Of a DNA stretch of 64,000 nt, positions 34,501 through 46,200 are shown in pieces. The stretch spans positions 76,735,104-76,799,103 of the forward strand of contig OV884014.1 in assembly GCA_930367205.1 (NCBI GenBank). Reading direction: 5' to 3'. The position numbers were made by a program, and so were the translations under genes. The notes beneath the pieces were generated by a model. The model was not told the origin of the DNA. It saw nothing but the letters and a program-made list of their open reading frames with translations, and made no database searches. Position 1 is the first letter of the stretch. The number at the start of each line of letters is the position of its first letter. The DNA is from Acanthosoma haemorrhoidale. Taxonomy: Eukaryota; Arthropoda; Insecta; Hemiptera; Acanthosomatidae.

Positions 34501-37500
34501 TAATTTGATTTTACTGACTGCGTGGCAGACCAAGTTAAAGAAGGATGAAGAAAATAGATGCATCATAAAAAGAAAACAACATGAAAAATTAGTAAATCGG
34601 GCCAGTAAATCGCGAAAATAATATTAAGTTAACATAGAAAATTTAGTTAATAAATCATTGTTATTGGTCACATACGTGCTTGTACATAAAGTAATGAATA
34701 GTTTTGTAATTAAACAATTTTCCTTTTGCCAGATTTTTTTTTTTTTTTATAGTAACAGAAGTACTGCGCCTGCGCTAAACCATTGCAAATCGTTCTCGTA
34801 TCGCTCTATAAACCAACTGTTTTGTTACCGTTCATAGGAAGTGTCCAGTTCGTCAAACCGTCTCAACCGACTACTGGGTGAACTGTCCACGGAGGAGCTA
34901 TCTACAGGTGAGCGGATATTGAAGCTGTGGACTAGATTCCCAATCGCAAGATTCACTTCACATTACACAGAGAAGGCGGCCATATTGGTGAGATTACCGA
35001 TCAGCTGTAGTAGAGATAAGAGTGGGGAGTCCGCAAAGCCCTCATAGCACCGTAGACAGGTGCTAGCGTCGGAGGCTCTTCAATAAATTACGTGCGTTTG
35101 CGGCTCCCACTTGTCTTATATTTTTTTTTTATAAAAAAAATCTGAATAATTCAGAAAAATACTGCTGATGAAACATGCGTTTTCTATCAGCAGTTAATGT
35201 CAGCAGAAAGTAAGAAAAAACGTACAAGGTCGTTGGGACCTACCCCCACTCCGTCGCCGGTCAAACGTAAGCCGCGGCGATCTAACCGAAATATAGCCCC
35301 TGTAAATTCTTCAGCTCCCAGCAGCTCTATGGAAGAACTACCTTGCACATCAAAACAAACAACAACTCATGAGTCTCCGTTTTCACGCCCAATAGTTACG
35401 AGGTGTTGAAAAATATTGAGGTAGAGGACATGGACTCTACACAAACACCCACACAGCCCAAACCACCAGCGATATTCGTACGAAACATTAGTAATTTTAA
35501 ATTACTATGTACCCAACTGAATAAAATTGTAGGTACAGGGAAATACACTTGCCTCAATCGGTCCCGGGACACAAAAGTTTCTCCGGACACTCCCGACACA
35601 TACCGAACGATAATCAAATACTTAGATGAAACAAAGGCCGACTTTCATACCTACCAACTAAAGCAAGAAAGATCGCTGCGGGTAGTGATTAGAAACCTGC
35701 ATCCCACTACACCAGCGGACGAGATAGAGAAGGAGCTCTTAAGCCTAGGATACAAGGTTCGCCAAATTACGAATGTGCTCCGTGAGGAAAGGCAAGAAAA
35801 TGATGCAAGCATCAAGACACCACTGCCCTTATTCTTCGTGGATCTAGAGCAAACACCTGGAGTAGAAAAAATCTACGAGGTAACCCACTTGTATTACACA
35901 AGAGTACTGGTCAAAAAGCATTACCCGAAACGCGATATAGTTCAATGCCATAATTGCCAGGCATATGGGCACACAAAATCATACTGCTACCACCCTCCCA
36001 GGTGTGTAAAGTGCAGTGGGCAGCACAAAAGTGAATCGTGCAAGAAGCCCCTAAAATCACCTGCTGTATGTGTGCTCTGTCAGCAAGGCCACCTGGCAAA
36101 CTATAAAGGCTGTGAGGCTTATAGAATTCTGAAGTCCAGAAGTGAACAACGTCGTCGTCCAGAAGAAGAAACGCCAGCCACAGGTAGCCCAAGAAGCGCC
36201 CCACCAGAAGTTTGAGGCCTTCTGTCTCTTTCGCTGATGCCGTTCGCAACAGAGAGGAGTCACAGGCACCGCCCACTCCTCCTCCGCAAGTTCTTCTTCC
36301 CCAGCACTCCACTCATCCCAGCAACCAGCAAACTCAATCCCATCCTCAACCACACATCTCGCATATCCCGTCACCTTCAAGCTCTTCAGATCTCACCAGC
36401 CATTTAACCTCATTCCTTACAGAGTTCAGAAGCCTAATTACCCCTCTCATTTCGCTTCTTACAAATCTTGTCTCCTACCTTATCCCTGTTAAACAAAATA
36501 CATAAGTGGATCCTTCCTTCCCCTTATCCATTCTCCTTTGGAATGCGAATGGTGTTCGCACCCACACTAACGAACTGACAGCACTACTCCATGACAAAAA
36601 CATCGACGTAGCTCTTATTAGTGAAACAAGACTTACTAGTAAACGACCATTCACCGTTCGACAGTACCAGACTTATCGAACTGATCACCCAGATGGAAGA
36701 GCTCATGCAGGTACCGCTGTCATTGTCCATAACTCCATATCCCATTACATAGTTCCTTTGGTAGCACATGATTTCCTTCAATCCACTACAGTGTCAATCA
36801 CCACCCTCACTTTTCCCCTTACTCTAGCATCAGTGTACTGCCCTCCCAATAAATCCATTTCTGATTCCCAATTCATCTCCTTTCTAGACTCCATCGGGCA
36901 TCGTTTCCTTGTGGGTGGGGACTTTAACGCAAAGCACCAACACTGGGGCTCTATATCCACAAATACACGAGGACGTGCTTTGCTGCTGTCTGCACTCACA
37001 TGGAGACATTGCTCCACTATCTCTCCTAACACAGCCAGGTGGCTGTGTAGGTATTGGCCATCATATCCCAACTGAAATCCTGATCTCCTTGACTTTTTCT
37101 TCTACAGTAGTTTAGGAACACTAAACTATTCACTCAAGCGCCTCGATGACCTCTCCTCCGACCATAGCCCCTTATTATTAACCATTTCCCTAAATCCAAT
37201 TCACAAACTCCCTCCTCCTCCATTTATTAGGGGCCCAGTTGACTGGGACCACTTCCGCCAGATTCTTACAGACTCTGTAGACCTCAAAGTACCTCTGAAA
37301 ACATCCCAAGACCTAGATGATGCAGTGCATTCCTTCACTACTCTGATCCAGAGGTTGGCCTGCCAATCAAAATCCTTTACCTCAGTATCTCAAAGACCTA
37401 ATCCAATCCAAACGCCACTCGAGAACAGTGTGGCAAAGATCCCGACATCCTGCTGATCGTCGCTCATACAATCAGTACTGCAGGCTGGTAAAGTGGCAAT

Positions 37501-40500
37501 TGGCATCCTTCCGTTCCGATTCTTTCAATTCCTGTCTCTCCTCCCTGTCTATCAGGGATAACTCCTTGTGGAATGTAACTAAGAAAATCCTAAAATATCA
37601 TCCTGTTTCACACCCACTCCGTCGTGATGACAGGTCCTGGGCGGGTTCGGATGGCGAAAGGGCGGAGGAATTCGCACTGCATCTTTCCCGTACTTTTACT
37701 CCTCATCTTACTCCTCAAAACAATAATCACCGCCCAACTGTTGTTGATTTCCTTCACTTCACCTATCCCTCTCTCACTGCCACCAAAAGCCGTTAACCCC
37801 TCTGAGGTCAAATATATTCTAAAAAAATTACCTTATCGAAAATCTCCAGGATATGATTTCCTTACTCCTCAAATCCTCCAACAACTTCCTCCTAAAGCCA
37901 TAATCTTCCTAACCTACATTTATAATTGCATTATCCGAACGACGCACTTTCCTCTCCTCTGGAAACACTCCATTATAGTCATATTCGCCAAACCCGGTAA
38001 ACCACCCAATGACGCCTACTCCCTATACTCTCAAACATATTTGAAAAACTCCTATTAAAACGCCTACTTCCAATTATTGAATCCAAAAACCTTTATCCAG
38101 AAAAAAGTTGTCTTCAATGCCTTACCAATTTCAATACGTATTAATGTTTTGGTTTTGGTTTTAAGAAACTCCAGTGCTGTCACACCTATCCCTCGATATA
38201 CTTTCTTTACTTTATTAACTATTACGTTTTAAAATGCATATTTGAAGAAAAATATGTTCCCTAATCTATATCATATTTATAATATACAATATAGGTAAAG
38301 TTATAATCAAGCCAATCTGGACATATGGAATAGAGCTATGGGGGACAGCAAAAAAGTCGAACATCAAGCGCATCCAATCCTTTCAATCAAAAGTCCTAAG
38401 AACAATAGTAAATGCCCCTTATTACGTCAGCAACAAAACCCTTCACAATGATCTGAATATACCCTATATTCTTGAACTCATCCCTTCCAAGTTCATAAAA
38501 TTCCATAGTAACCTATCCAACCACCCTAATTCCCTAGCACAGTCATTGCACTGCACCACTCACCCCTATAATCCTCCTCGGAGATTAAAATGGCAGTGGC
38601 CTCGTGACCTGCTATAATTAAGTGATAGTGGGAGTCCTGGCAATGGCCAGTTTCTCTAATCATGTCCTGAGCGTCTGTGGCTCTCGCGCTCTTGTTCAGC
38701 CTCCGCTGGCTCTTATCCAGTGAGCGTGGGGGACTCCCCAAGACTCCGCTTCTTCCTTCGCATACGAGGGAGGTGACAACCTTGTGGACTTGTGGGGCCT
38801 CTGGGCTGTTTGTAATTGTGTGAATGAGCGAGTGAATGATGAATTGTAAATATGGTATGAATGATAACATTTATCTCAATTACTTATTGCCTAATAAAAA
38901 GGCAGATTGTAATTTTATCTTAATAAAAATTGTTTTAATAATAAAAAAAAAAAATAAAAAAAAAAGAACCTTTAAAACCTCAGATTTATTTAAATATAAA
39001 CAATATATTATATAAAACATAACAATATTTCTTCAGGCCAGCGAGAAGGGACTGAAGCAACAAAAGCAGCGCTTGAAGCACTGCCGGAACCGCTGAGGTC
39101 TCTGTCTCAGCACATGCTGAAGATGTGCATCTACGCTGGAACGGGCGACGTACTGATCATCCAGGAACAGCTACAGGTCTGCTCGGAACATTATCCAACT
39201 CCGGTAATAACAATGTACTTTAACCTTCTTAGGAATATTATTAATTTTAACTTCAATTATATAAATTCATTTAAATAATAAAAATTATTCATAAGGTCTA
39301 TAAGTTATTACCAATAGAGGGTTATATTTTCACAAATTGTTAACCACAAGCATTACATAACATTCCATTTAGTTCCACTCTGAGTTTATATGAATGCCTT
39401 ATATAAAACCAATTGGTTTGATAATTTTATAATAATAATAAATTGAATTCATTAAAAGCAATTTTAATTCATATAATTTATAATCTTCTAATTGTGTTTC
39501 TTGGTTTTATAAATGATCTACACAGGCTAACTTGGGGTTGTACATGGTTTGCTTGCAACATGTCTGTCTAGAAAGAGCTATCTCCTCCTAAACATCTTGC
39601 TTGTTTGCCTATATCATGATGAATAAATGAATATTTCCCTAGAATAGAGCAAATGTTCCTGTTTTTATTTGTTCATATTCCCTGTCCTTTCACACCGCTG
39701 TAATCTAAACTTTCTTTTCCCTGACCAATTATTTTTAATATATAACTAACATTTTTTTGACCCTTGAGTCAAATTAAAATAAAATGTAATGAATGTATTT
39801 AATAAAATTACTCAATAACAAAATTGTTACAATACTTATCTAACTAATCCTAATCATAAATTTTGATCTATAAAAACCCTATTAACTATTTTAGGAAGAA
39901 AAGAAGGAGACAGATAAGAAGGACAAGGATAAAGACAAGGACAAGGATGAATCTAAAAGCAGCAAAGTGAAGGATATGACTTGCATGCAGGCTGTAGCCG
40001 CTCTGTCCGTCGCAGTCATCGCCATGGGTGAGGAGACAGGATCTGAAATGGCCACCAGGATATTTGCCCAATTGGTAATCATTTCTTTCATTTCAACCTG
40101 TCAGGGATGGGGAGTTTGTTTCCTACCTTTTGATGGTATTTTCTCTCATTAACCAGTATATTTGTATTTCAATATAACTTTACCAGCTAATTTTCTTTCA
40201 CTCTTAAAAGTTTTAGTTAAAAACAAGCCCTGAATATGTTTGATTCTGCCGTTACCAAAATATATGTCTTCACAGTTTAGAATCATGTTAAAGTAATAAA
40301 CCAATTTTGTTTTATTTATGATTGCATTGATAAATTATTTAATGTGAATAAAATAGATATTGATTGTGCTTATTTTTTAACTTTAGGGCAGGTACGGTGA
40401 ACCTGCTGTTCGGAGAGCTGTACCCTTAGCCATTGCTTTGTCATCGATATCAAATCCACAGGTAATTAGTAATAATAAATGTACTTTGAGAAAAAAGTTA

Positions 40501-43500
40501 CTACTTAGATGTAGATCATACTAAATAGTAACAAAAGCTGTCAAATATAACCAAATTATGGTTTATTGTGAAATTCATAAGCTTGGGAAAAAATTTGTAA
40601 TTCATTACTTTTAATTTTTAGTTAGCAGTCATTGATGTACTGAATAAATACTCACATGACCTAGATGAAGAAGTGGCACATAATGCGATTTTCTCGATGG
40701 GTCTTGTCGGAGCAGGCACTAACAACGCCAGGTATATTATTAATTAGTTTTATTGTCCAGGGTAAACATAACCAATCATGTGACATCAAACATAGGCATG
40801 AACATAGTGAGGCAAGAATAAGAATTACGAAAAAAAAGAAATTTTGAACTGTACCCCTTTTCAAGAGAATTAAAAACACAAAGCATTCTGGACACTGACT
40901 TAGTTATTAAATGAGTTAGCCTGTTTTTTAAACCAATTTAGTTGAAATCTGAATTTATAAAACAATTTATTGTTATGACAAAGTTCATGTTTCAAAGTGT
41001 ACCCCAACTGACCTATTTTCATCTTCTTCATTGTTGTTCTCAAGTTGAAAGACTATTATGCAAGAGTAAGAACTTGAAGACAACAAATTCCAAAGTCAAA
41101 ATCTTGAGAATGGTGGTTGGGTATGCTAAAAATATTTTAGAAACAAAATTAAATAATTATGATAATATAGGACTACTATAATTTGAATATATTGTAATCC
41201 ATCTCCTTGGCAAGCAGCGTTTTCTTTCTTATTCTTGCCTATGGTTCCAATTTTCTGATGGAAAAAATTGTAATTTTATGTGGCCATGCTTCCACTTAAA
41301 AGAATGGTTGATCCTGTTGTTTGTGGTCATTTTTCTTCTTGTATTTTATATTGTAGCGTTCTTTGTATCGATTACCTTCCTAACATTGTTGGTTCAGCTG
41401 CCTCACCTGTTTGCTGATATAACCAAGGTACATGAATGAACTCATTACTTTTATTTAACGTCTAATCATCTATTTGGAGAGCATCGAGTATCATGAATTC
41501 GGTTTTCTTCTTGTTCAGAATCAAACCCTATCTTGAGTATGTATGTACTAGTTTTCTTATCATGTATCTTATACCATTGGCATCTAAAGCGATAACCACC
41601 TAATCATTAACGAGCACTTCTATTTCTAAGGGCATTAGTTAAAAAAAAGAGGTGAAAGACAGCAGCCCTGCAATGAATAATTATAATATAGTTAATTATT
41701 ACTTAGATGTGTTTTTTAATCCCTCTGTTTTAATAATTATTAGTCTAACATAAAATATAGTGACAGGGCCGGGCCTTCAAACTGGCTATCTGATCTCAGG
41801 CCTGTTGCTCTATCCATCAGAGCTATTTCATGTCACTATCATTTTTGTTTGGCTAATAATTATCATAACAAAGCAGGGGATAACATGAACTATAACTTGA
41901 ATCTCGATTTGTGAACTGGTTTGAAATCTTAATCTAAATGTTTTTACAATAGGCTGGCGACAATGTTGAGACAACTGGCCCAGTACCACGCCAAGAACAC
42001 TGGTCACCTGTTCATGGTCCGCATCGCCCAAGGCCTTACTCACCTTGGGAAGGGTACCCTGTCACTCTGCCCGTTTCACACCGACAGGCAGGTCATGAAC
42101 TACTCGGCAGTCGCTGGCCTTCTCATCACGCTAGTCTCCTTCCTAGACACCAAGACCAGTAAGTATCTTTAATAAAAATAGTAGAAGTAATGCTACAACA
42201 TTTTGATAATCTATTTGATTTGGGGATTTGTAAATTTTAAATAACTAATTTCAAGGGTTATGAATATGATGGTTCTGGGTTCAAATCCGCAGATAGACAG
42301 TTAATTTATTTCACTTCTGTAAATAGAAGTGGGTGTCTCCCTATTTGATAACTTGCATTTATGGGAGCGTTTGTTTAAATTCAAGCAATTATATAAAAAG
42401 AATATATTTTAAAAAAATCAGATCTCAATCTATATCTTCTCTCAATGTAAAATTTTGATCATATTATTTCTATTTTTCTTTCCTGGCAGCAAATGTTTAA
42501 GGTGCTTCACCATTTTTTGGTTGTGCCAATATAATTTAAAATTACGCAAGAACTATTACAGATGGGGTCGATATAAGTTGGTATGTTATGGGTACAGAGT
42601 GAGCAGATCAGTGATTTTAATGGCCAATGGCCAGTTACCAGTTTGAAATTTGTCACAAATTCTCTTCTAGGTATGTAAGGGAGGGAGGGGAATTTTAATT
42701 TGATTACATATACAGACAAGGTATAGATATATCCTTATATTATATTATTAAGGGCCCTTTTTTCTGCCTTTTCTGAGGAGTAAACTGAGAACATCCCTGT
42801 GTGTCAACAAGGCATACGGTCTTCTTCATGGGCAAAATTTACATATATGATGAGCTCCCAGGCAAATAACCGAAACATCTTCATATCAATTTATGCACCT
42901 TAGAGCAAGTCTTCCCTTGCCCTCAAGGCCAAGTGATACGAAACCAGTCGGCTGGCATCTTTGTAATCTATTATTTATAATTGTATTATCTTATCTAGTT
43001 ACACACAATTATACCTTTCTATGAGCATAGGGTGCAGTTTATTACAGCACTAGTAATTATTTTTAATGATTTTCCTGGCCAAATAATATGAATTTTAATT
43101 TTTTTTCCAACATTAAATTTATTTATTATGAAACATGATAAATTATGCTGTTTGAATATCAACTAAATTAAATAAAAACTTGGTCTCTCCACGCATTTAA
43201 GCGTGTATTTGGAGACAAACAAAATTAATTGGTGATATTGACAGCTAGAATTAATAAAACGTACATAACAACTGCTGAGAACAATAGTGACCAAACTTAA
43301 ATGGTCAAAAATGAATATGCACAGCAAAGTTTTTGAGGATGGCCTCTTTTTATTGTACAAGGGTGACTAAACTTGAATTCAATTTGTTCTCGCTAGAATA
43401 CACTAGTCATCTTTTGAGTGGGAATGGAAATGGATCTACCACTCTACCACTGAGAGCAGCAGTGATTAAAGTCATTGTGTTCATGATTGCTATGAGAAAC

Positions 43501-45188
43501 GAACAGTGCAATTTATGTCAATAGTCACGAAATAGGAGATGGGAAGTCACTATCCATGTGTTATTTTGTTTTATCGTTAAAAAACTTCAAACTTTATTAT
43601 CTAAAAACTGCTTGGTCACTTGTTTTCTGCAGGCGATCTAACCTTATAAAAGTGCATAACTGAACTTAAAAATTTATTGAGTTAATAATAACCTCTATCT
43701 TAGGAATAAACAAAATAATAATAAATTAATCTAATGGCCACTCTCCTAACTAATAATCAAGAATTCGAAAATCACAATTTTATAATAGAATTTTTAGCTG
43801 AACTAACTTCACTAGACGACTGGCTTTATTTCTCAACATTCTTGTGCTTGCTATTATCTTCTTTTCTATTAATATTGCCTGCTGTGAGGTAATCTAATAA
43901 AGGCCATCTTATGACAGGAATGGTGCGAAAAAGTGTTGTAGCAATTCACATCAGCCATTGTGGCCTTTCTGGACATTGTATTTGTTACCACTTCTGCTGA
44001 CCATCAGTCCAAAAAATTAATTGATTTATTATTTTTTTTCTAGTAATGCTCGGAAAATCACATTACTTGCTATACACACTTGCTACGGCCATGTATCCCA
44101 GGTGGCTGGTCACTCTTGATGAACGTCTCGACCCACTCCCAGTGTCTGTCAGGGTTGGACAGGTAAATTTTACTATTTATTTGTTTTCATTAAATAATTG
44201 TAATTCAAATTACCAACATAAAGCCAGAAGTAGATTGATGGAAAAAAACTGTATACTCTTTTAATTAATATTAATTCTCATAAGAAAAATATGCATGTTT
44301 GCATTTTTTAGCTGGCCCAAAGGGAGGGGTTTTACTTCTATCCAGGGGGATAATACAGTGTCTTTTGCATGCTTGCATGATCTACAATAGTTTAAAAAAT
44401 GATTCAGTTAATCAGAAATTTTAAGATGTTATATTACAAAAGATCTCAAAATAGGCTCATACTGTCAGAATAAATACAATAAAGGGAGGCATGGAAAAAA
44501 TAAGGTTATTGATACTCAATTAAACTATAACAATAACCAATTACCTTCAATTTGTATTTGTCTCACTCAGGAAACCTTCTGAAAAATATAGTCTATAAGC
44601 TAAATTCGTTTTTATTTGGCCAATAATTTTTTGTACTGGCTTATAGTTCTTATTTTCAAGCTGATTTAAAAAATAGATCTATCTGCTTCCAGATAAATAC
44701 TGGAAGACAGGCTGGTCTGATATTGTCAGGGGTTTCTTAAAATTCAAGTGCTGCTTGGAGTAATCATCCCAAAAGCTAAATAGCACAATCTTTGTGACTA
44801 ATAACAAACACGTCAAGAATGTAAGCACAAGTGCACCAACCAGCATGTTCATCTAGGTATTTAGTTTTTGGGATTATTGATCAGAGCAGCACCTACCTGT
44901 AACTCTAATCGGAACTTCAGTGACATGTCAATAGTTTATCCAGTTAAAATATAGACCAATAATAAATATATGTTGAGTGAGGGCTATTTTAATCTATTTT
45001 GATGTGGCTAGGCTGTCAATGTGATCGGTAAGGCTGGTACCCCGAAGACGATAGCCGGCGTCCACACCCACACTACACCAGTCCTCCTGGCGGTTGGAGA
45101 GCGAGCAGAACTGGCCACTGAGGACTATATACCGCTAACTCCTGTCATGGAAGGGTTTGTCATTCTCAGGAAGAAACAACCAGCATAG
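25571..45188 (+). CDS. PSMD2: PSMD2/Rpn1: 26S proteasome base scaffold subunit (complete, 17 exons)
   Basis: Exons: 25571-25606, 25887-25943, 28293-28585, 29777-29986, 30594-30752, 31120-31264, 31345-31564, 32481-32587, 32665-32791, 32902-33156, 39037-39203, 39895-40074, 40387-40461, 40622-40731, 41953-42158, 44044-44162, 45012-45188. They total 2643 nt, coding 880 residues; human PSMD2 has 908. All junctions are GT-AG and phase-consistent. Landmarks are [51 protein letters not shown], the toroid repeats ([55 protein letters not shown]), a KEKE stretch in exon 12 (alternating K and D/E), and a C-terminus ending [12 protein letters not shown]. An in-frame TAG 15 nt upstream supports the start. 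Rpn1 binds ubiquitin-like shuttle receptors, Ubp6/USP14 and UBLCP1. Introns 2, 7 and 10 carry unusual structures listed separately. Confidence 0.98.
26368..27991 (+). repeat. 233-bp x 7 tandem array of exon-like units in PSMD2 intron 2
   Basis: Seven units with an exact 233-bp period; the gatac(a/g)tcatct marker recurs at 26393, 26626, 26859, 27092, 27325, 27558 and 27791. From the second unit on they mostly alternate between two variants (gaacgctg with gagaaact, then gaacactg with gaaaaact), giving a 466-bp higher-order period. In every unit a pyrimidine-rich stretch (less clear in unit 1) and an AG precede a 34-codon open frame in phase 0. It starts [20 protein letters not shown], ends PPTRLVF and a TGA, and AATAAA follows about 20 nt later. 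Exon 2 of PSMD2 also ends in phase 0. Confidence 0.95.
26393..26497 (+). CDS. Putative alternative last exon (first of seven copies)
   Basis: If PSMD2 exon 2 is spliced to the AG at 26391-26392 (gaatacag), the frame continues for 34 codons to TGA at 26495-26497, giving a 65-residue product made of the Rpn1 N-terminus plus a new tail. The same holds for the later copies, each 233 bp further on. The copies differ at two silent codons seen here and one Ala/Thr replacement, and none breaks the frame. Because the copies are nearly identical, frame retention is weak evidence of function. I do not recognise the tail; it could instead derive from the last exon of another gene. Confidence 0.35.
   Translation, partial: DTSSTASMIVTNADKFALYNKEKLVTEPPTRLVF
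31232..31392 (+). repeat. Source arm of an intragenic inverted duplication (exon 6/intron 6/exon 7)
   Basis: This 161-bp segment comprises the last 33 nt of PSMD2 exon 6, all 80 nt of intron 6 and the first 48 nt of exon 7. A reverse-complement copy lies at 32002-32162. I count four mismatches, all within intron 6; the exonic portions are identical. Confidence 0.95.
32002..32162 (-). repeat. PSMD2: Inverted copy of the PSMD2 exon 6-7 junction, in intron 7
   Basis: Reverse complement of 31232-31392, 609 nt downstream of it and within intron 7 (31565-32480). The copy carries exon sequence on the wrong strand and is not itself coding in the plus transcript. It would be present in the pre-mRNA and can pair with the exon 6 donor and exon 7 acceptor. 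The retained intron shows it arose from DNA and not from a spliced transcript. Confidence 0.95.
35197..36505 (+). pseudogene. LINE ORF1 (gag-like, CCHC zinc knuckles), frameshifted
   Basis: The N-terminus is basic (start [14 protein letters not shown]) and is followed by a frame change near 35390. A long frame to 36215 holds an RRM-like/PRE_C2HC region ([20 protein letters not shown]) and zinc knuckles [27 protein letters not shown] and [16 protein letters not shown] second frame change near 36210 leads to a Pro/Ser-rich tail ending at TAA 36503-36505. The knuckle order and spacing match ORF1 of insect jockey-type elements. Function would be RNA binding and packaging. It is broken by at least two frameshifts. 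Confidence 0.85.
36506..38640 (+). pseudogene. LINE ORF2 (AP endonuclease plus partial reverse transcriptase), broken
   Basis: It starts right after the ORF1 stop. Endonuclease motifs are [17 protein letters not shown] and [13 protein letters not shown], then, after a frame change near 37000, [10 protein letters not shown]. The reverse transcriptase begins ([19 protein letters not shown] near 37830) but breaks off near 38058. Coding similarity resumes at about 38300 with a C-terminal block ([15 protein letters not shown]). The palm with the catalytic aspartates is absent, so the copy cannot move by itself. Confidence 0.85.
41760..41838 (-). repeat. tRNA-derived SINE relic in PSMD2 intron 14
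   Basis: On the minus strand, tagctctgatggatagagca (box A-like) is followed by agtttgaaggcc (box B-like) and then cggccctgtcacta. This is the best-preserved tRNA-like head in the window, but no complete cloverleaf with a 3' acceptor stem is visible. Confidence 0.55.
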
Positions 45189-46200
45189 ATATATATTCAA
45201 TTTTTTTTATTATTTCCTCTTTATAATTATTAAATAATTAAATTAATTATACAAGTTTGTACAAAATAGCATTTTTTTCTTAATTAATCGCCCCCCATTT
45301 CCCCTGTTGAAATTCCTTAAAAGTTGAATTACTTACAGGTTTCAACATAATTATTTCCAATAATAGATTATTTTAACCATACATGTACATATACACAGGT
45401 ATATCTATACATATATATCTTGAGTAGAAACAGGAGAGATCAACAAAAATAAATCTCTTTTGCATCATCAATGCCAAGTCTTTTTAACTTTTTATAAATT
45501 TAGTACAATAATTAACGTTTTACTCTTTTCTATTTAACAGTTTTTTTTATTATAAATCAATTGCCAATAATCATATACAGTAATAATAATAACACTATTT
45601 ACAGGTAAAAAGGTCTCCATTACATTTTCTATGACCTAGTATGTTTAAACAAAAAAAAAAAGAAAATTTTCTTAAATATAATTTCATTTCATTAGCTTTA
45701 ATAACTATATGCAAATGACTTAAGAAAATAATAATAAAAGAAATAAAGTGCTTTATAAAACAGTAAATTTTCACATAACAAGCAAAATGTGATTGCAATT
45801 ATAATTTGAAAATAATGACTAAAAAATGCATATTAATAAATTTTATTTGGTAACAAAAGCAAGAATATTCCAACTTCCCTATTAATAAACTACAAGTAAA
45901 TATTCAATCTTGGTTTGTTTTTCATTTACAAAAACAGTTGGTCTTAAATTAAATCATTAAAATAAGCACACCAAAGTCGCTAAATACATTCTTTCAAAAT
46001 GGTGCATAGGAATTTAAAATATAAATAATTTATATATATAATATAAAATATAATGTGTAACTTATTCCATAAAATATTTCAACTTGTTTTGTTTTATAGG
46101 CACATATAAAAAAATTCCTCGTTACAGGAAGATTCGGTCGTTTTCCGATATTTAAAAACAAGTTAACCTAATAATAAAAATAACAGTCTCTCATTAACCG
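45189..46200. other. Convergent 3' UTR interval between PSMD2 and the NSD gene
   Basis: 1.0 kb of AT-rich sequence between two facing stop codons. Several AATAAA/TTTATT hexamers occur on both strands (for example aataaa near 45449 on plus), so both 3' UTRs must end here, and overlap is possible. No other gene is visible. Confidence 0.7.

Larger units (their letters stand above)
34751..38966 (+). mobile_element. Jockey-clade non-LTR retrotransposon, near full length but defective
   Basis: In order: a GC-rich 5' UTR (from about 34751, starting near tactgcgcctgcgc), a gag-like ORF1 with zinc knuckles, ORF2 with an AP endonuclease and partial reverse transcriptase, a 3' UTR and a poly-A tail at about 38940-38969. 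It lies in the same orientation as the host gene. Frameshifts break both ORFs, and the reverse transcriptase core including the expected xADD motif is missing. I could not identify clear target-site duplications. The 5' boundary is approximate. Confidence 0.9.
33157..39036 (+). other. PSMD2 intron 10, enlarged by a LINE insertion
   Basis: 5.9 kb between exons 10 and 11, far larger than most other introns of the gene. The first 1.1 kb is AT-rich without features. 34270-34600 is purine-rich on the plus strand with no frame I can support. The rest is the LINE at about 34751-38966. Confidence 0.8.

Noticed and set aside
34291..34566. 91-codon minus-strand frame upstream of the LINE
   Set aside because: It arises from a purine-rich plus strand, has low-complexity translation (Ser/Leu/Phe), and lacks splice or family support.
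35911..36380. Two minus-strand frames over the LINE ORF1 3' part
   Set aside because: They overlap the zinc-knuckle ORF1 on the other strand and have no motif of their own.
41760..41838. Functional tRNA gene on the minus strand
   Set aside because: Box A and box B resemble a tRNA, but I could not fold a complete cloverleaf with paired acceptor ends. It matches other SINE-like relics.
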